DNA of 37,411 nt. Origin: an uncultured Lachnospiraceae bacterium. Lineage in GTDB: Bacteria; Bacillota; Clostridia; Lachnospirales; Lachnospiraceae. Positions 26,694-34,977 of the stretch are shown one piece after another. Position 1 is the stretch's first letter, and each line of letters begins with the position of its first letter. Where the stretch lies: the NCBI GenBank assembly GCA_949840805.1, contig CATKXR010000050.1:1-37411 (forward strand), written 5' to 3'. Made by a program: the position numbers and the translations under genes. The notes beneath the pieces were generated by a model. The model was not told where the DNA came from, made no database searches, and saw only the letters and a list, made by a program, of their open reading frames with translations.

Positions 26694-27776
26694 ATGGCGA
26701 CACTGAATCTGCAGCATATTGACAAGATATACGACAACAATGTCCAGGCGGTCTTTGACTTCAACCTGGATGTAAAAGACGGTGAACTGATCGTTCTGGT
26801 GGGTCCTTCCGGCTGCGGCAAATCCACGACTCTGCGTATGGTAGCCGGCCTGGAGGATATCTCGGCAGGAAAACTTATTCTGGACGGAAGAGACATCACG
26901 GCCACGCCGGCCAAGGACCGGGATATGGCGATGGTGTTCCAGAGCTACGCCCTTTACGGCCATATGACGATCTATGAAAATATGGCGTTCTCCCTGACGC
27001 TGCGCAAGGAGAATCCCAATGTGATCCACAAGAAGGTGCTGGCGGCGGCGGAGATTTTAGGCCTTACCAGCCAGCTTAACAAAAAACCGGCCCAGCTTTC
27101 CGGCGGCCAGAGGCAGCGTGTGGCCATGGGGCGTTCCATTGTCCGCAATCCGAAGGTGTTTTTGTTCGACGAGCCTTTAAGCAACCTGGATGCCAAGCTG
27201 CGGGGAGCGACCCGCCGTGAAATCCTGCTGCTGCACAAGCGCCTTCAGGCCACCATGCTCTATGTGACCCATGACCAGACGGAGGCCTTAACTTTAGCGG
27301 ACCGGATCGTCTGCATGTCCATGGGACACGTCCAGCAGGTCGGCACGCCCCTGGAGTTTTACGATTCTCCGGCCAATGTGTTTGTGGCCAGCTTTATCGG
27401 CCTTCCTCCCATGAATTTTTACGATGTCCGCGTGGCGGAGGGAGAGCTTGTGGGAGAAGGCTTCCGGGCCGGTCTGACGCCCCGGGAGCAGGATACCTTA
27501 AAGGAATATGCCGGGCGGGAGATCATCCTGGGAGTGCGCCCGGAGGATATCATCGAAGGAACGGAGGTTCCCGTCACGGTGACATCCAACGAAAATCTTG
27601 GCATGAACACCCTGGTCCATGGTTCCATAAACGGAAAGAAAAATGCCGGTTCCAGGATATCTGCAAAGCTCAAGGGCTGGTGCAGCTACAAACCCGGGGA
27701 CGGGGTCTCCTTTACCTTTAAAAGAAAACATTTCTTTGACAAGGAGACCACCAATGCCATCAGGAAGGGGAATTGA
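26694..27776 (+). CDS. Sugar ABC ATPase, MsmX/UgpC type (1)
   Basis: A 360-residue ATPase. Walker A GPSGCGKST (37-45), Q-loop FQSYALY, signature LSGGQ (135-139), Walker B VFLFDEP (155-161), H-loop YVTHDQTEA, then the C-terminal TOBE/MalK-like regulatory domain from about 240 (GVRPEDIIEGTEVPVTVTSN). The Q-loop continues Y-G-H instead of the usual Y-P-H. AGGAGG precedes the start. It energises the two permeases. Unlike Bacillus, where one MsmX serves many importers, this locus has its own copy. Confidence 0.93.
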   Translation: MATLNLQHIDKIYDNNVQAVFDFNLDVKDGELIVLVGPSGCGKSTTLRMVAGLEDISAGKLILDGRDITATPAKDRDMAMVFQSYALYGHMTIYENMAFSLTLRKENPNVIHKKVLAAAEILGLTSQLNKKPAQLSGGQRQRVAMGRSIVRNPKVFLFDEPLSNLDAKLRGATRREILLLHKRLQATMLYVTHDQTEALTLADRIVCMSMGHVQQVGTPLEFYDSPANVFVASFIGLPPMNFYDVRVAEGELVGEGFRAGLTPREQDTLKEYAGREIILGVRPEDIIEGTEVPVTVTSNENLGMNTLVHGSINGKKNAGSRISAKLKGWCSYKPGDGVSFTFKRKHFFDKETTNAIRKGN

Positions 27777-27778
27777 CT

Positions 27779-28342
27779 ATGGAAGGAAAGAAAAACGGCG
27801 GATTAAAGGAAATGTGGCGGAAATTTCTGGTTTCCGTCAAACGCAGGCCGCAGATGATCCCTCTGGCAGTCATGACGGTTGCTTTCGTATTTTATTCTAT
27901 GAAGATGATGTACATTTCCGACACTACGGCTAAGATTCAGGGAGCGGGCATGGGGCTTGCCGGTTTTGCGGCCATGCTTTTTTCCATGCTTTCCTTTATG
28001 TGTTTTTTCAATGCGTTTCCCTATCGGAAAAAGGCGAACGTTCCCATGCTGGTCCTGATGTTTTTGATGTTCGGCATTGTCATCTTTTCGGATCTTTACT
28101 ATATAAAAGCTATTTTTGCCGCCATATCCAGGCCGGAGAATCCGATCGTGGTCACTACAGCCACCGCGTACATAGCTTACGCGGAGTGGTATCTGGAGAT
28201 CCACATTGGAATCCTGTGTGCGGCAATCCTGCTGATTTTGCTGCTGCCGGTTTATGCCAAACAGCTGCGCAAAATCAAGACTTCCATTGATGTGGGAGAT
28301 AACGGCAATATGGAAGCGATTGATATTTCCCCCGAGGCATAG
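27779..28342 (+). CDS. Small membrane protein of the transporter operon (3), unknown
   Basis: A 187-residue protein, start at ATG 27779 (2 bases after the ATPase stop, AGGAAGGGG upstream). A basic soluble N-terminus of about 20 residues is followed by four membrane segments: IPLAVMTVAFVFYSMKMMYI, GMGLAGFAAMLFSMLSFMCF, MLVLMFLMFGIVIFSDLYYI and LEIHIGILCAAILLILLLPV. It ends in a cytoplasmic tail (KQLRKIKTSIDVGDNGNMEA). Same size class and topology as the proteins at 25603 and 26190 but no clear sequence match by eye. Unknown function. Confidence 0.8.
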   Translation: MEGKKNGGLKEMWRKFLVSVKRRPQMIPLAVMTVAFVFYSMKMMYISDTTAKIQGAGMGLAGFAAMLFSMLSFMCFFNAFPYRKKANVPMLVLMFLMFGIVIFSDLYYIKAIFAAISRPENPIVVTTATAYIAYAEWYLEIHIGILCAAILLILLLPVYAKQLRKIKTSIDVGDNGNMEAIDISPEA

Positions 28343-28409
28343 GATGGACGGGAATCCTGGCGCCGGCCCGGATCAAAAAGAAGGAAAGTAAGGAGCGGAC
28401 GGGAGTTAT

Positions 28410-29045
28410 ATGGGCAGAAGAAAGAATAACCGGCATCAGAGGCCGGAGACGGAGAAACAGTCGGAATATTATAAACTGAATACCAGGGCCGTGGAGGAGC
28501 TGGTTACAGCAGACGAGTCCAACTCACCGCAGGTGAGCGAGGAGGAGCTGAGGGCGTACCGTTCCGGGCCAAAGTGCAGGATCCCCGGCTGGGCAAAGAT
28601 TCTTTTTGTGAAATTCTGGTTTGCCGCCGCCACATGCTTTTTCTTCATCTGGGGGCTGGGCGGCTATATGGCGGATATGCTGGATCTGCTTTTTATCACC
28701 GGCATAGCCTTAGGGATCGTAACGGATCTTTTGACCAACCCGGTCCTGCGCTTCTTTGAAAAAACACCTGGCGGCAATGCCAGGTGGATGATGGTCTCCA
28801 AAAAGGGATATATCAGTTTTCCTTTAAATATTTTATATGCCTTCGTTTTGTTGTTTTTTGTCTTCATGCTTTACAATATGATCAATCTGGCTTATATCTG
28901 GATTACCAAAACAACAAATGTGATCTTTTTGGGTGTGGAACCGGTGCTGTTCGGCCTGTTTTATCTGGGCTTTGACCTGCTTTTCATCCGGATCAAACAA
29001 AAGATCGCCGGACATCTGAAGGCAGCGATGAGAGGTGTGACATGA
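28410..29045 (+). CDS. Small membrane protein of the transporter operon (4), unknown
   Basis: A 211-residue protein. A long polar, charged N-terminus (residues 1-65, RKNNRHQRPETEKQSEYYKL) precedes four membrane segments: ILFVKFWFAAATCFFFIWGL, DLLFITGIALGIVTDLLTNP, NILYAFVLLFFVFMLYNMIN and VIFLGVEPVLFGLFYLGFDL. It ends in a basic tail. The stop overlaps the start of the GH28 gene (ATGATGA region), linking the transporter and enzyme genes in one translational chain. No family recognised. Confidence 0.8.
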   Translation: MGRRKNNRHQRPETEKQSEYYKLNTRAVEELVTADESNSPQVSEEELRAYRSGPKCRIPGWAKILFVKFWFAAATCFFFIWGLGGYMADMLDLLFITGIALGIVTDLLTNPVLRFFEKTPGGNARWMMVSKKGYISFPLNILYAFVLLFFVFMLYNMINLAYIWITKTTNVIFLGVEPVLFGLFYLGFDLLFIRIKQKIAGHLKAAMRGVT

Positions 29046-30613
29046 TGATAGAAGTTCTGTATTGCGGGAGCAGTTCTGCCTGCTTTGAGATAAAGGGCCA
29101 AAGCCCTTATACCTGCGGCAGCGCCTATACGGTCCTGGTAGACGGCGTGAAGAAGACGGAAGGGGAGACCAACGTCTTTTCCCTTTACGGATTAAAGCCC
29201 GATGCCAGATACAGGGTCAGCGTACAATTCGCCTCCGGGGAGGAGGAAAATTTTGAGATCGCCACCGTGCCGGAGGCCTGCTGCATTAACGTAAAAGATT
29301 TTGGCGCCGTGGGGGACGGCATTCATGAGGATACGGGAGCGATCCAGGCGGCAGTCAATTTTCTGCCTGAGAACGGAAGGCTGCTTTTTCCGGACGGCAC
29401 CTACCTGCTTTGCCCTGTTGCCCTGAAAAGCCATATTACCCTGGAGCTGTGTGAGAAAACCGTGCTTCTTGGTTCTGCAAGAAGGGAGCGCTATCCGATT
29501 ATTCCCGCCGCCGCCGTGGATCCGGTGAGCGGAAAAGAGCTGCCTTTAGCAGGCTTTGAAGGTTTGGAACAGAATGCTTACCAGTCGCTTCTGCAGGCGT
29601 CCTTTGCCGAAGATATTACGATTGTGGGAAAGGGAACTATTGACGGTAACGGACAAAACGGCGACTGGTGGAAGGATTTCCACAGTTTTCCGGCTGCCCG
29701 GCCCAGGGTGCTTTTTTTCAATCGCTGTAAACACGTGACTCTCCATGGGGTGACGGTTTCAAATGGCCCTTCGTGGCATATCCATCCGTTTTTTTCGGAA
29801 GATTTTTCCATGCTGGACTGTTTCGTGACGGCGCCGAAGGTCAGCCCGAATACGGACGGCATTGACCCGGAGAGCTGTGACGGGGTACGGATCATTGGCT
29901 GCCGTTTTTCCGTTGGGGATGACTGTATCGCGGTCAAATCAGGCAAACTGGACATGGCAAGGAAATACCAAAAGCCTGCCGACCATCACGTGATCCGCAA
30001 CTGCCTGATGGAGTTCGGGCATGGGGCCGTCACTTTAGGCAGCGAGCTGTCGGCAGGAATCCGCAATCTCAGCGTGACTGACTGCCGTTTCCATGCCACG
30101 GACCGGGGGCTGCGCATCAAGACCCGCAGAGGCCGGGGAAAGGAAAGCCTCATTACCAACGTCCTGTTTGACAATATCCGCATGGATAAGGTGCTGACCC
30201 CTGTGGTGATCAATATGTGGTACAATTGCTGCGATCCGGACCGCAATACGGAATACGTCTGGTCCCGCAGTCCTCTTCCGGTTGACGACAGGACTCCTCA
30301 CCTGGGTTCATTTGCCTTCCGAAATATGGAATGTACGGATGCGGAGGTGGCTGCCTGCTATATCGACGGCCTGCCGGAAAGCCCTATTGACGAGGTGACG
30401 CTGGAAAATATCCGGGTTACGTTTGCAAAGAATGCCCGACCGGCTGTCCCTGCCATGCAGAATTTTGCCAAAGAGCACTGCCGTCTCGGACTCTATCTGG
30501 ACAACGTGAGAAAGATTCGGATCCGCCAGGTAAGACTTAAAGGGGCAGAAGGGGAGAAGCTGGCGGCTGCTCATTATGAAGATATTGAAACAGAGAATTT
30601 TGAGGTAGAATGA
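29042..30613 (+). CDS. Polygalacturonase, GH28, cytoplasmic
   Basis: A 523-residue enzyme. Residues about 1-80 are a fibronectin-III-like N-terminal domain (YTVLVDGVKKTEGETNVFSL, YGLKPDARYRVSVQF). The beta-helix starts at VKDFGAVGDGIHEDTGAIQA. Catalytic motifs: NTDGID (Asp272), GDDCIAVKSG (Asp293, Asp294), GHG (His327) and RIK (Arg358, Lys360). The layout, with an FnIII-like domain and GHG followed by GSE, is that of exo-acting bacterial members. There is no signal peptide, so it should act inside on imported oligogalacturonides, releasing galacturonic acid. It overlaps both neighbouring genes by 4 bases. Confidence 0.95.
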   Translation: MMIEVLYCGSSSACFEIKGQSPYTCGSAYTVLVDGVKKTEGETNVFSLYGLKPDARYRVSVQFASGEEENFEIATVPEACCINVKDFGAVGDGIHEDTGAIQAAVNFLPENGRLLFPDGTYLLCPVALKSHITLELCEKTVLLGSARRERYPIIPAAAVDPVSGKELPLAGFEGLEQNAYQSLLQASFAEDITIVGKGTIDGNGQNGDWWKDFHSFPAARPRVLFFNRCKHVTLHGVTVSNGPSWHIHPFFSEDFSMLDCFVTAPKVSPNTDGIDPESCDGVRIIGCRFSVGDDCIAVKSGKLDMARKYQKPADHHVIRNCLMEFGHGAVTLGSELSAGIRNLSVTDCRFHATDRGLRIKTRRGRGKESLITNVLFDNIRMDKVLTPVVINMWYNCCDPDRNTEYVWSRSPLPVDDRTPHLGSFAFRNMECTDAEVAACYIDGLPESPIDEVTLENIRVTFAKNARPAVPAMQNFAKEHCRLGLYLDNVRKIRIRQVRLKGAEGEKLAAAHYEDIETENFEVE

Positions 30614-31782
30614 TGGATTATACAAAAATTGATGAGTTTGTCCTTCATCTGGTGGAGGCATCCACCCCGGAACAGACAGCCTGGAATGTGGAAAAGCTCC
30701 GGGAGGGAAAAAAAGCCTCCTGGAATTACATAGACGGCTGTATGCTCACCGCCTTGACGGAGATGAGCCGTATCACCGGTGACGAACGTTATTTCCGGTT
30801 CGCCGGAGAGTGTATTGATTATTTTGTGGACGATGACGGAGCGATCCGCACATTCCGTCCAAAAGCCTGCAATCTGGATGATATTAATGAGGGGAGGGTG
30901 CTTTTTTCCCTCTATGGACATACGGGCAAGGAGAAATACCGCAGGGCGGCGGACCGGCTGATGGAGCAGTTAAAGCGGCAGCCCCGCACCCCGGAGGGGA
31001 ACTTCTGGCATAAGGCCATCTATCCTGACCAGGTGTGGCTGGACGGAATTTACATGGCGCAGCCTTTCAGCGCGCTTTATGAAAAATATTTTGGCGACGG
31101 CGATTATTTCGATATCGTAAAACAGATCGGAAATGTCCGCCGCAGGATGTATTCGGAAGAAAAGGGATTGTATTTCCATGGCTATGATGCTTCAAAGACT
31201 GCTTTCTGGGCGGACCCGGAAAGCGGATGTTCCAAAAACTTCTGGCTGCGCTCCCTGGGATGGTTCGCCGTTGCTCTGGCGGATCTTACGGAAATCCTTC
31301 CGGACGGAGAAGAGCGTGAAAACCTGGCCGGCATTTTTACAGAGCTGATGGCTTCCGTCAGCCGGTATGCTGATAGAAAGACAGGCCTTTACTGGCAGGT
31401 GCCGGACCTGGGAGGCCGGGAGGGGAATTATCTGGAAACAAGCGGAAGCGCCATGATGGCTTATGCCATGCTTAAGGGGGCAAGGCTTGGATATCTGGAA
31501 AAAGAATATGCCGAAAAAGGCAGAAAAACATTTGACGGCATTGTGGAGAAATATCTGACCTTTACGGAAAGCGGGCTTTCCCTGGGAGGTATCTGCCTGG
31601 TGGCAGGATTAGGACCCGAGGATAACCGCCGCAGGGACGGATCCTATGAATACTATATTTCCGAACCGGTGGTGGAAAATGATGCCAAAGGAGTGGCGCC
31701 TTTTGTGCTGGCCTACACGGAGATCAAACGAAATTTGAATATCGCGCGGATCATGCCGGAACGCAATGGTTCCACTGACTGA
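30610..31782 (+). CDS. Unsaturated uronyl hydrolase, GH105 (YteR/YesR type)
   Basis: A 390-residue (alpha/alpha)6-barrel enzyme without signal peptide. Typical features are WNYIDGCMLTALTEM, DQVWLDGIYMAQPFSALYEK (Asp in VWLD corresponds to the catalytic Asp of YteR), FYWADPESG-like segment FWADPESGCSKNFWLRSLGW, TGLYWQVPDLGG and NYLETSGSAMMAYAMLKGAR. GH105 enzymes hydrolyse the delta-4,5-unsaturated uronic acid from oligosaccharides made by pectate or rhamnogalacturonan lyases. Its presence means that lyase products are imported too, although no lyase gene lies here. Last gene of the operon. Confidence 0.93.
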   Translation: MMDYTKIDEFVLHLVEASTPEQTAWNVEKLREGKKASWNYIDGCMLTALTEMSRITGDERYFRFAGECIDYFVDDDGAIRTFRPKACNLDDINEGRVLFSLYGHTGKEKYRRAADRLMEQLKRQPRTPEGNFWHKAIYPDQVWLDGIYMAQPFSALYEKYFGDGDYFDIVKQIGNVRRRMYSEEKGLYFHGYDASKTAFWADPESGCSKNFWLRSLGWFAVALADLTEILPDGEERENLAGIFTELMASVSRYADRKTGLYWQVPDLGGREGNYLETSGSAMMAYAMLKGARLGYLEKEYAEKGRKTFDGIVEKYLTFTESGLSLGGICLVAGLGPEDNRRRDGSYEYYISEPVVENDAKGVAPFVLAYTEIKRNLNIARIMPERNGSTD

Positions 31783-31810
31783 CGTCATAGAGCCTGCCCG
31801 AGAGTATTAT

Positions 31811-31872
31811 GCCCCGTCAGATGAAGGGTTCCAGCCATACTCACAAGATATTTTGGCGGGGCGGCATTTTTT
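31811..31872 (+). terminator. Possible terminator of the pectin operon
   Basis: GCCCCG (31811-31816) pairs with CGGGGC (31857-31862), followed by TTTTTT (31867-31872). The loop is long (40 bases), so this is only a candidate; it lies between convergent genes. Confidence 0.4.
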
Positions 31873-31889
31873 ATAAAAGGCTGTTTTGG

Positions 31890-32666
31890 TCAGAGCATGA
31901 TTTTCATGGCGTCGGCGTCAGAATGGACGAGCGGGTATTCCGATATGTAATCCCGGGGAGCTACTCCGTATTTCTTTTTAAAAAGACGGGAGAAATATAA
32001 AGGATCGCCGAATCCGCACAGGCGGGCTGTTTCTGTAATATTGCTTTTCCCTCCGGAGACAGCCAGGATGCTGGCCGCGTTTTCCAGGCGCTTGTCCGTG
32101 AGGTACTGGTTGGGTGTCAGGCCGGTGAATTTTTTAAACTGTTTTTTCAGGTATTCGGTACTGAAGGGAAGGCTGTTTAAGTAAGCGTTCAGATCATAGT
32201 CGGGGTCAGGGTAGTTGAGCAGAATGTCGTTTGCGATCTGTTGGATCTGCTCGCTTTGCTGATTGCCCGGCCGGGATAAGCCCAAAAAGGCGATGATCAG
32301 ATTGCCGTAAATGGGGAGCAGGGAGTGATATCCGGCAGTCTTCTGGGAAAAGTAATAATGAGCGGCAAAGAAAGCATTCTGCATAAAGCCGTTCGGGTCA
32401 GCGGGAAAGATCAGAGGCTCCGTCTGGACGAGGGTCGTATCCGTAAAATTAATATGAATATTGGTGAAACCTTCATTGCTCACATTGGAATGAGGCGTAA
32501 GGGCAGGGATGACCGCAATATCATCGGCAGTGTAGTCCAACGTTATGCCGTTGGAAATAATCTGGCCGTTGCCGCTGGTGCAGTAGATCAGCTCCCAACT
32601 GTTGTGAAGATGGCAGGCAACCCGCATTGTCAGAGAATGCCTGCCGGCATAGACGACTTTATTCAT
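31890..32666 (-). CDS. AraC-family regulator, probable regulator of the pectin locus
   Basis: A 258-residue regulator. I chose MNKVVYAGRHSLTMRVACHL (start at 32666) because AAAGGAGGTG lies 7 bases upstream; the longer frame to 32849 overlaps the divergent promoter. Residues about 5-90 form a cupin domain (NSWELIYCTSGNGQIISNGI, DDIAVIPALTPHSNVS). Residues about 160-250 hold two HTHs (NAYLNSLPFSTEYLKKQFKK, LTPNQYLTDKRLENAASILA, ARLCGFGDPLYFSRLFKKKY). It is flanked by the pectin operon and the second ATPase/isomerase pair, so a role as their activator is plausible. Confidence 0.92.
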   Translation of the reverse strand: MNKVVYAGRHSLTMRVACHLHNSWELIYCTSGNGQIISNGITLDYTADDIAVIPALTPHSNVSNEGFTNIHINFTDTTLVQTEPLIFPADPNGFMQNAFFAAHYYFSQKTAGYHSLLPIYGNLIIAFLGLSRPGNQQSEQIQQIANDILLNYPDPDYDLNAYLNSLPFSTEYLKKQFKKFTGLTPNQYLTDKRLENAASILAVSGGKSNITETARLCGFGDPLYFSRLFKKKYGVAPRDYISEYPLVHSDADAMKIML

Positions 32667-32700
32667 AACTTGACACCTCCTTTGTGCTGAATAAAGGATA

Positions 32701-32753
32701 CTGGTGCATGGATGCACCAGAGCGTTTGCTTCAATCGTTTTATTTACTATAAC
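32701..32753. promoter_or_regulatory. Divergent regulatory region with 20-bp dyad
   Basis: A dyad with arms CTGGTGCAT / ATGCACCAG and two central bases (32701-32720) lies 35 bases upstream of the araC start. Next to it is a plus-strand promoter candidate, TTGCTT (32726-32731), 16-bp gap, TATAAC (32748-32753). The dyad sits just upstream of this -35, a position for an activator. Confidence 0.5.
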
Positions 32754-32817
32754 AAATTTTGCCGGATTTGTCCATAAGGGTAATTCACGGTGTCTGCCTA
32801 TGGAGGAGACGAAAAAT

Positions 32818-33897
32818 ATGTCGTACTTGACTCTGAAAAATATCAACAAAATATATCCAAACGGTTATCATGCGGTACATAATTTCTGCATGGATATTGA
32901 TAAAGGGGAATTTATTGTCTTTGTCGGACCGTCCGGCTGCGGAAAGTCCACTACCCTGCGTATGATAGCAGGCCTGGAGGATATCTCCAACGGTGAGTTC
33001 CTGATCGATGGGAAGCGGGCAAACGAGTGGGGGCCAAGAGAGCGCCAGATAGCCATGGTTTTCCAGAGCTACGCGCTTTATCCCCAGATGACCGTATTTG
33101 ACAATATCGCGTTTGGCCTGACGCTTCAGGGAGTAGACGAAGAAATTATTGAAGAAAAGGTAAAGAACACGGCACGCATCCTGGGGCTTACGGACTATCT
33201 GGACCGTCTGCCCAGAGCGCTTTCCGGCGGCCAAAGGCAGAGAGTTGCGATTGGCCGGGCCATCATCCGCAAGGTTGGGGTATTCCTTATGGACGAACCC
33301 TTAAGTAACCTGGACGCAAAGCAGCGTGTCACCATGCGGTCCGAGATTGCCCAGATTCACCGGGAGACCGGGGCGACCACCATCTATGTCACCCATGACC
33401 AGACAGAGGCGATGACCCTGGCAGACAGGATCGTGGTAATGAAGGACGGCTATGTCCAGCAGATCGGAACCCCTTATGACCTTTACTTTAAACCGGTCAA
33501 TGTGTTTGTGGCAGGTTTTATCGGCGAGCCGCCCATGAACTTTATCCGTGGCGTGGTAAGGGGCGGGAACATTTCCTTTGGCGGGAATGTCCTGGAGCTT
33601 GAAAAGAAGCTGGGAAGCAGAACAGGGGATTATGAAGGGAAGGAGATCATTTTTGCCTTCCGCCCGGAAGCCGTCACATTGGGAGGCGCAGAGGATGCCT
33701 ATCAGGCAGAGGCTTTGGTCGAGCTGACGGAGATGCTGGGGGACAGTGTGAACGTGTACATCACCGCACAGGAAGAAAAAGCCATCCTAAAGGTTGATCC
33801 CCATGACACGCCCGAGATTGACAGCAGCATAACATTCTCGATCCCGTATAAGGATGTGTATCTTTTTGACGGAGAAACGGAGAACGTGATCCTGTAA
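32818..33897 (+). CDS. Sugar ABC ATPase, MsmX/UgpC type (2)
   Basis: A 359-residue ATPase. The start at 32818 (MSYLTLKNINKIYPNGYHAV) follows GGAGGAGAC; an in-frame ATG at 32800 is part of that site. Walker A GPSGCGKST (37-45), Q-loop FQSYALYPQM, signature LSGGQ, Walker B VFLMDEP, H-loop YVTHDQTEA and a C-terminal MalK-like domain (FRPEAVTLGG ... LTEMLGDSVNVYI). No permease or binding protein accompanies it, so it is either a shared energiser, as MsmX is in Bacillus, or a second ATPase for the pectin importer. Transcribed divergently from the AraC gene and followed by a sugar isomerase. Confidence 0.92.
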   Translation: MSYLTLKNINKIYPNGYHAVHNFCMDIDKGEFIVFVGPSGCGKSTTLRMIAGLEDISNGEFLIDGKRANEWGPRERQIAMVFQSYALYPQMTVFDNIAFGLTLQGVDEEIIEEKVKNTARILGLTDYLDRLPRALSGGQRQRVAIGRAIIRKVGVFLMDEPLSNLDAKQRVTMRSEIAQIHRETGATTIYVTHDQTEAMTLADRIVVMKDGYVQQIGTPYDLYFKPVNVFVAGFIGEPPMNFIRGVVRGGNISFGGNVLELEKKLGSRTGDYEGKEIIFAFRPEAVTLGGAEDAYQAEALVELTEMLGDSVNVYITAQEEKAILKVDPHDTPEIDSSITFSIPYKDVYLFDGETENVIL

Positions 33898-33914
33898 GGA
33901 TAAAAGTCATCCGG

Positions 33915-33940
33915 AGGCCTGGCAGGTGCTTGCCGGGCCT
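33915..33940 (+). other. Hairpin between ATPase and isomerase genes
   Basis: AGGCCTGGCA / TGCCGGGCCT (one G-T pair, 6-base loop), 18 bases after the ATPase stop. There is no U-run, so it looks like an mRNA-processing or stability hairpin rather than a full terminator. Confidence 0.5.
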
Positions 33941-33981
33941 GGAAATTTATATCGTCATCTGACGGAGAAAAGGAGAGGATT

Positions 33982-34836
33982 ATGCAGATCGGGATCAGAT
34001 TGCATGATATCAATACAGAGCTTGCGCCTGAGTTTCAGACAGTGGAGGGCCGGATGCAGAAAGCCCGGCAGGATGGCTTTTCCTGCATCCATCTGGCGCT
34101 GTCCAAGGTTTTTAAGGGTATGGATTTGGATGGCTGCGCGTTGACGGAAGGATTGGCCATGCATGTAAAACATTTGTGTGAATATAACGGGCTGGATGTG
34201 TCGGTTCTGGGGTGCTACCTGAATCTGGCTCATCCCGATTCCAGGATGCTGCAGGAGATCCAGAGCCGCTACCGGGGCTATATCCGGGTTGCCGCCCTGA
34301 TGGGCGCCTGTGTTGTGGGAACCGAGACAGGCGCTCCCAATCCGGAATACAAAATGGATGCCAACACCCATACAGACGAGGCGCTGGAATGCTTTATCCG
34401 GGGACTTGCCCCGGTAGTGGAATGCGCAGAGCATTACGGCGTGACAATGGCAATCGAGCCGGTGTGGAAGCATATTGTGTATGACGCTGACAGGGCGGTC
34501 CGGGTGTTGAATGCCATTGCCAGCCACAATCTCCGGATCATTTTGGATCCGGTGAACCTTCTCTGTGCTGAAAATTTAGATCGCCGCGAATCGGTGATCC
34601 AGGATGCCATAGAGAAGCTGGGGGATTATGTGGCGACCATCCATCTGAAAGATTATGTCCAAAACGGAAACGAGCTTTCCAGCATTGCGGCCGGGACCGG
34701 GGAAATGGACTATACCGGAATTCTGGGTTTCATAAAGGAACGCAAGCCTTATCTGCAGGTTACACTGGAAAATACGACCAATGAAAATGCGGTGAAGGCG
34801 AGGGAGGTTGTGGAACGGATTTATGAAGGAATTTGA
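33982..34836 (+). CDS. TIM-barrel sugar phosphate isomerase/epimerase (AP_endonuc_2 family)
   Basis: A 284-residue protein of the xylose-isomerase-like TIM-barrel family. Metal-ligand positions typical of the family are visible: MAIEPVWKH (Glu), IILDPVNLL (Asp), ATIHLKDYV (His) and VTLENTTN (Glu). Active family members isomerise or epimerise sugars or sugar acids; this one could process galacturonate-derived or other imported sugars, but specificity cannot be read. AAAGGAGAG precedes the ATG, and it follows the ATPase gene by 84 bases, probably on the same transcript. Confidence 0.85.
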   Translation: MQIGIRLHDINTELAPEFQTVEGRMQKARQDGFSCIHLALSKVFKGMDLDGCALTEGLAMHVKHLCEYNGLDVSVLGCYLNLAHPDSRMLQEIQSRYRGYIRVAALMGACVVGTETGAPNPEYKMDANTHTDEALECFIRGLAPVVECAEHYGVTMAIEPVWKHIVYDADRAVRVLNAIASHNLRIILDPVNLLCAENLDRRESVIQDAIEKLGDYVATIHLKDYVQNGNELSSIAAGTGEMDYTGILGFIKERKPYLQVTLENTTNENAVKAREVVERIYEGI

Positions 34837-34878
34837 TGGTTGGCTTTAAAGGGATGAATCATATATCTGCTGCCGGAT

Positions 34879-34965
34879 GCTGCCAATTGGCGGCTTGCGT
34901 ACATTTTCTGAAGCCGGCTGCCAATTGACAGCGGATTGACCGTTATACCGGAAGTTGCCAAATTG
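34879..34965. repeat. Three imperfect repeats with 38-bp spacing
   Basis: GCTGCCAATTG occurs at 34879-34889 and 34917-34927, and a degenerate copy TTGCCAAATTG at 34955-34965: a constant 38-bp step. The first copy extends to the small palindrome GCTGCCAATTGGCGGC. It lies in the gap after the isomerase gene. Function unknown. Confidence 0.5.
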
Positions 34966-34977
34966 TTTTGTCCTTCG

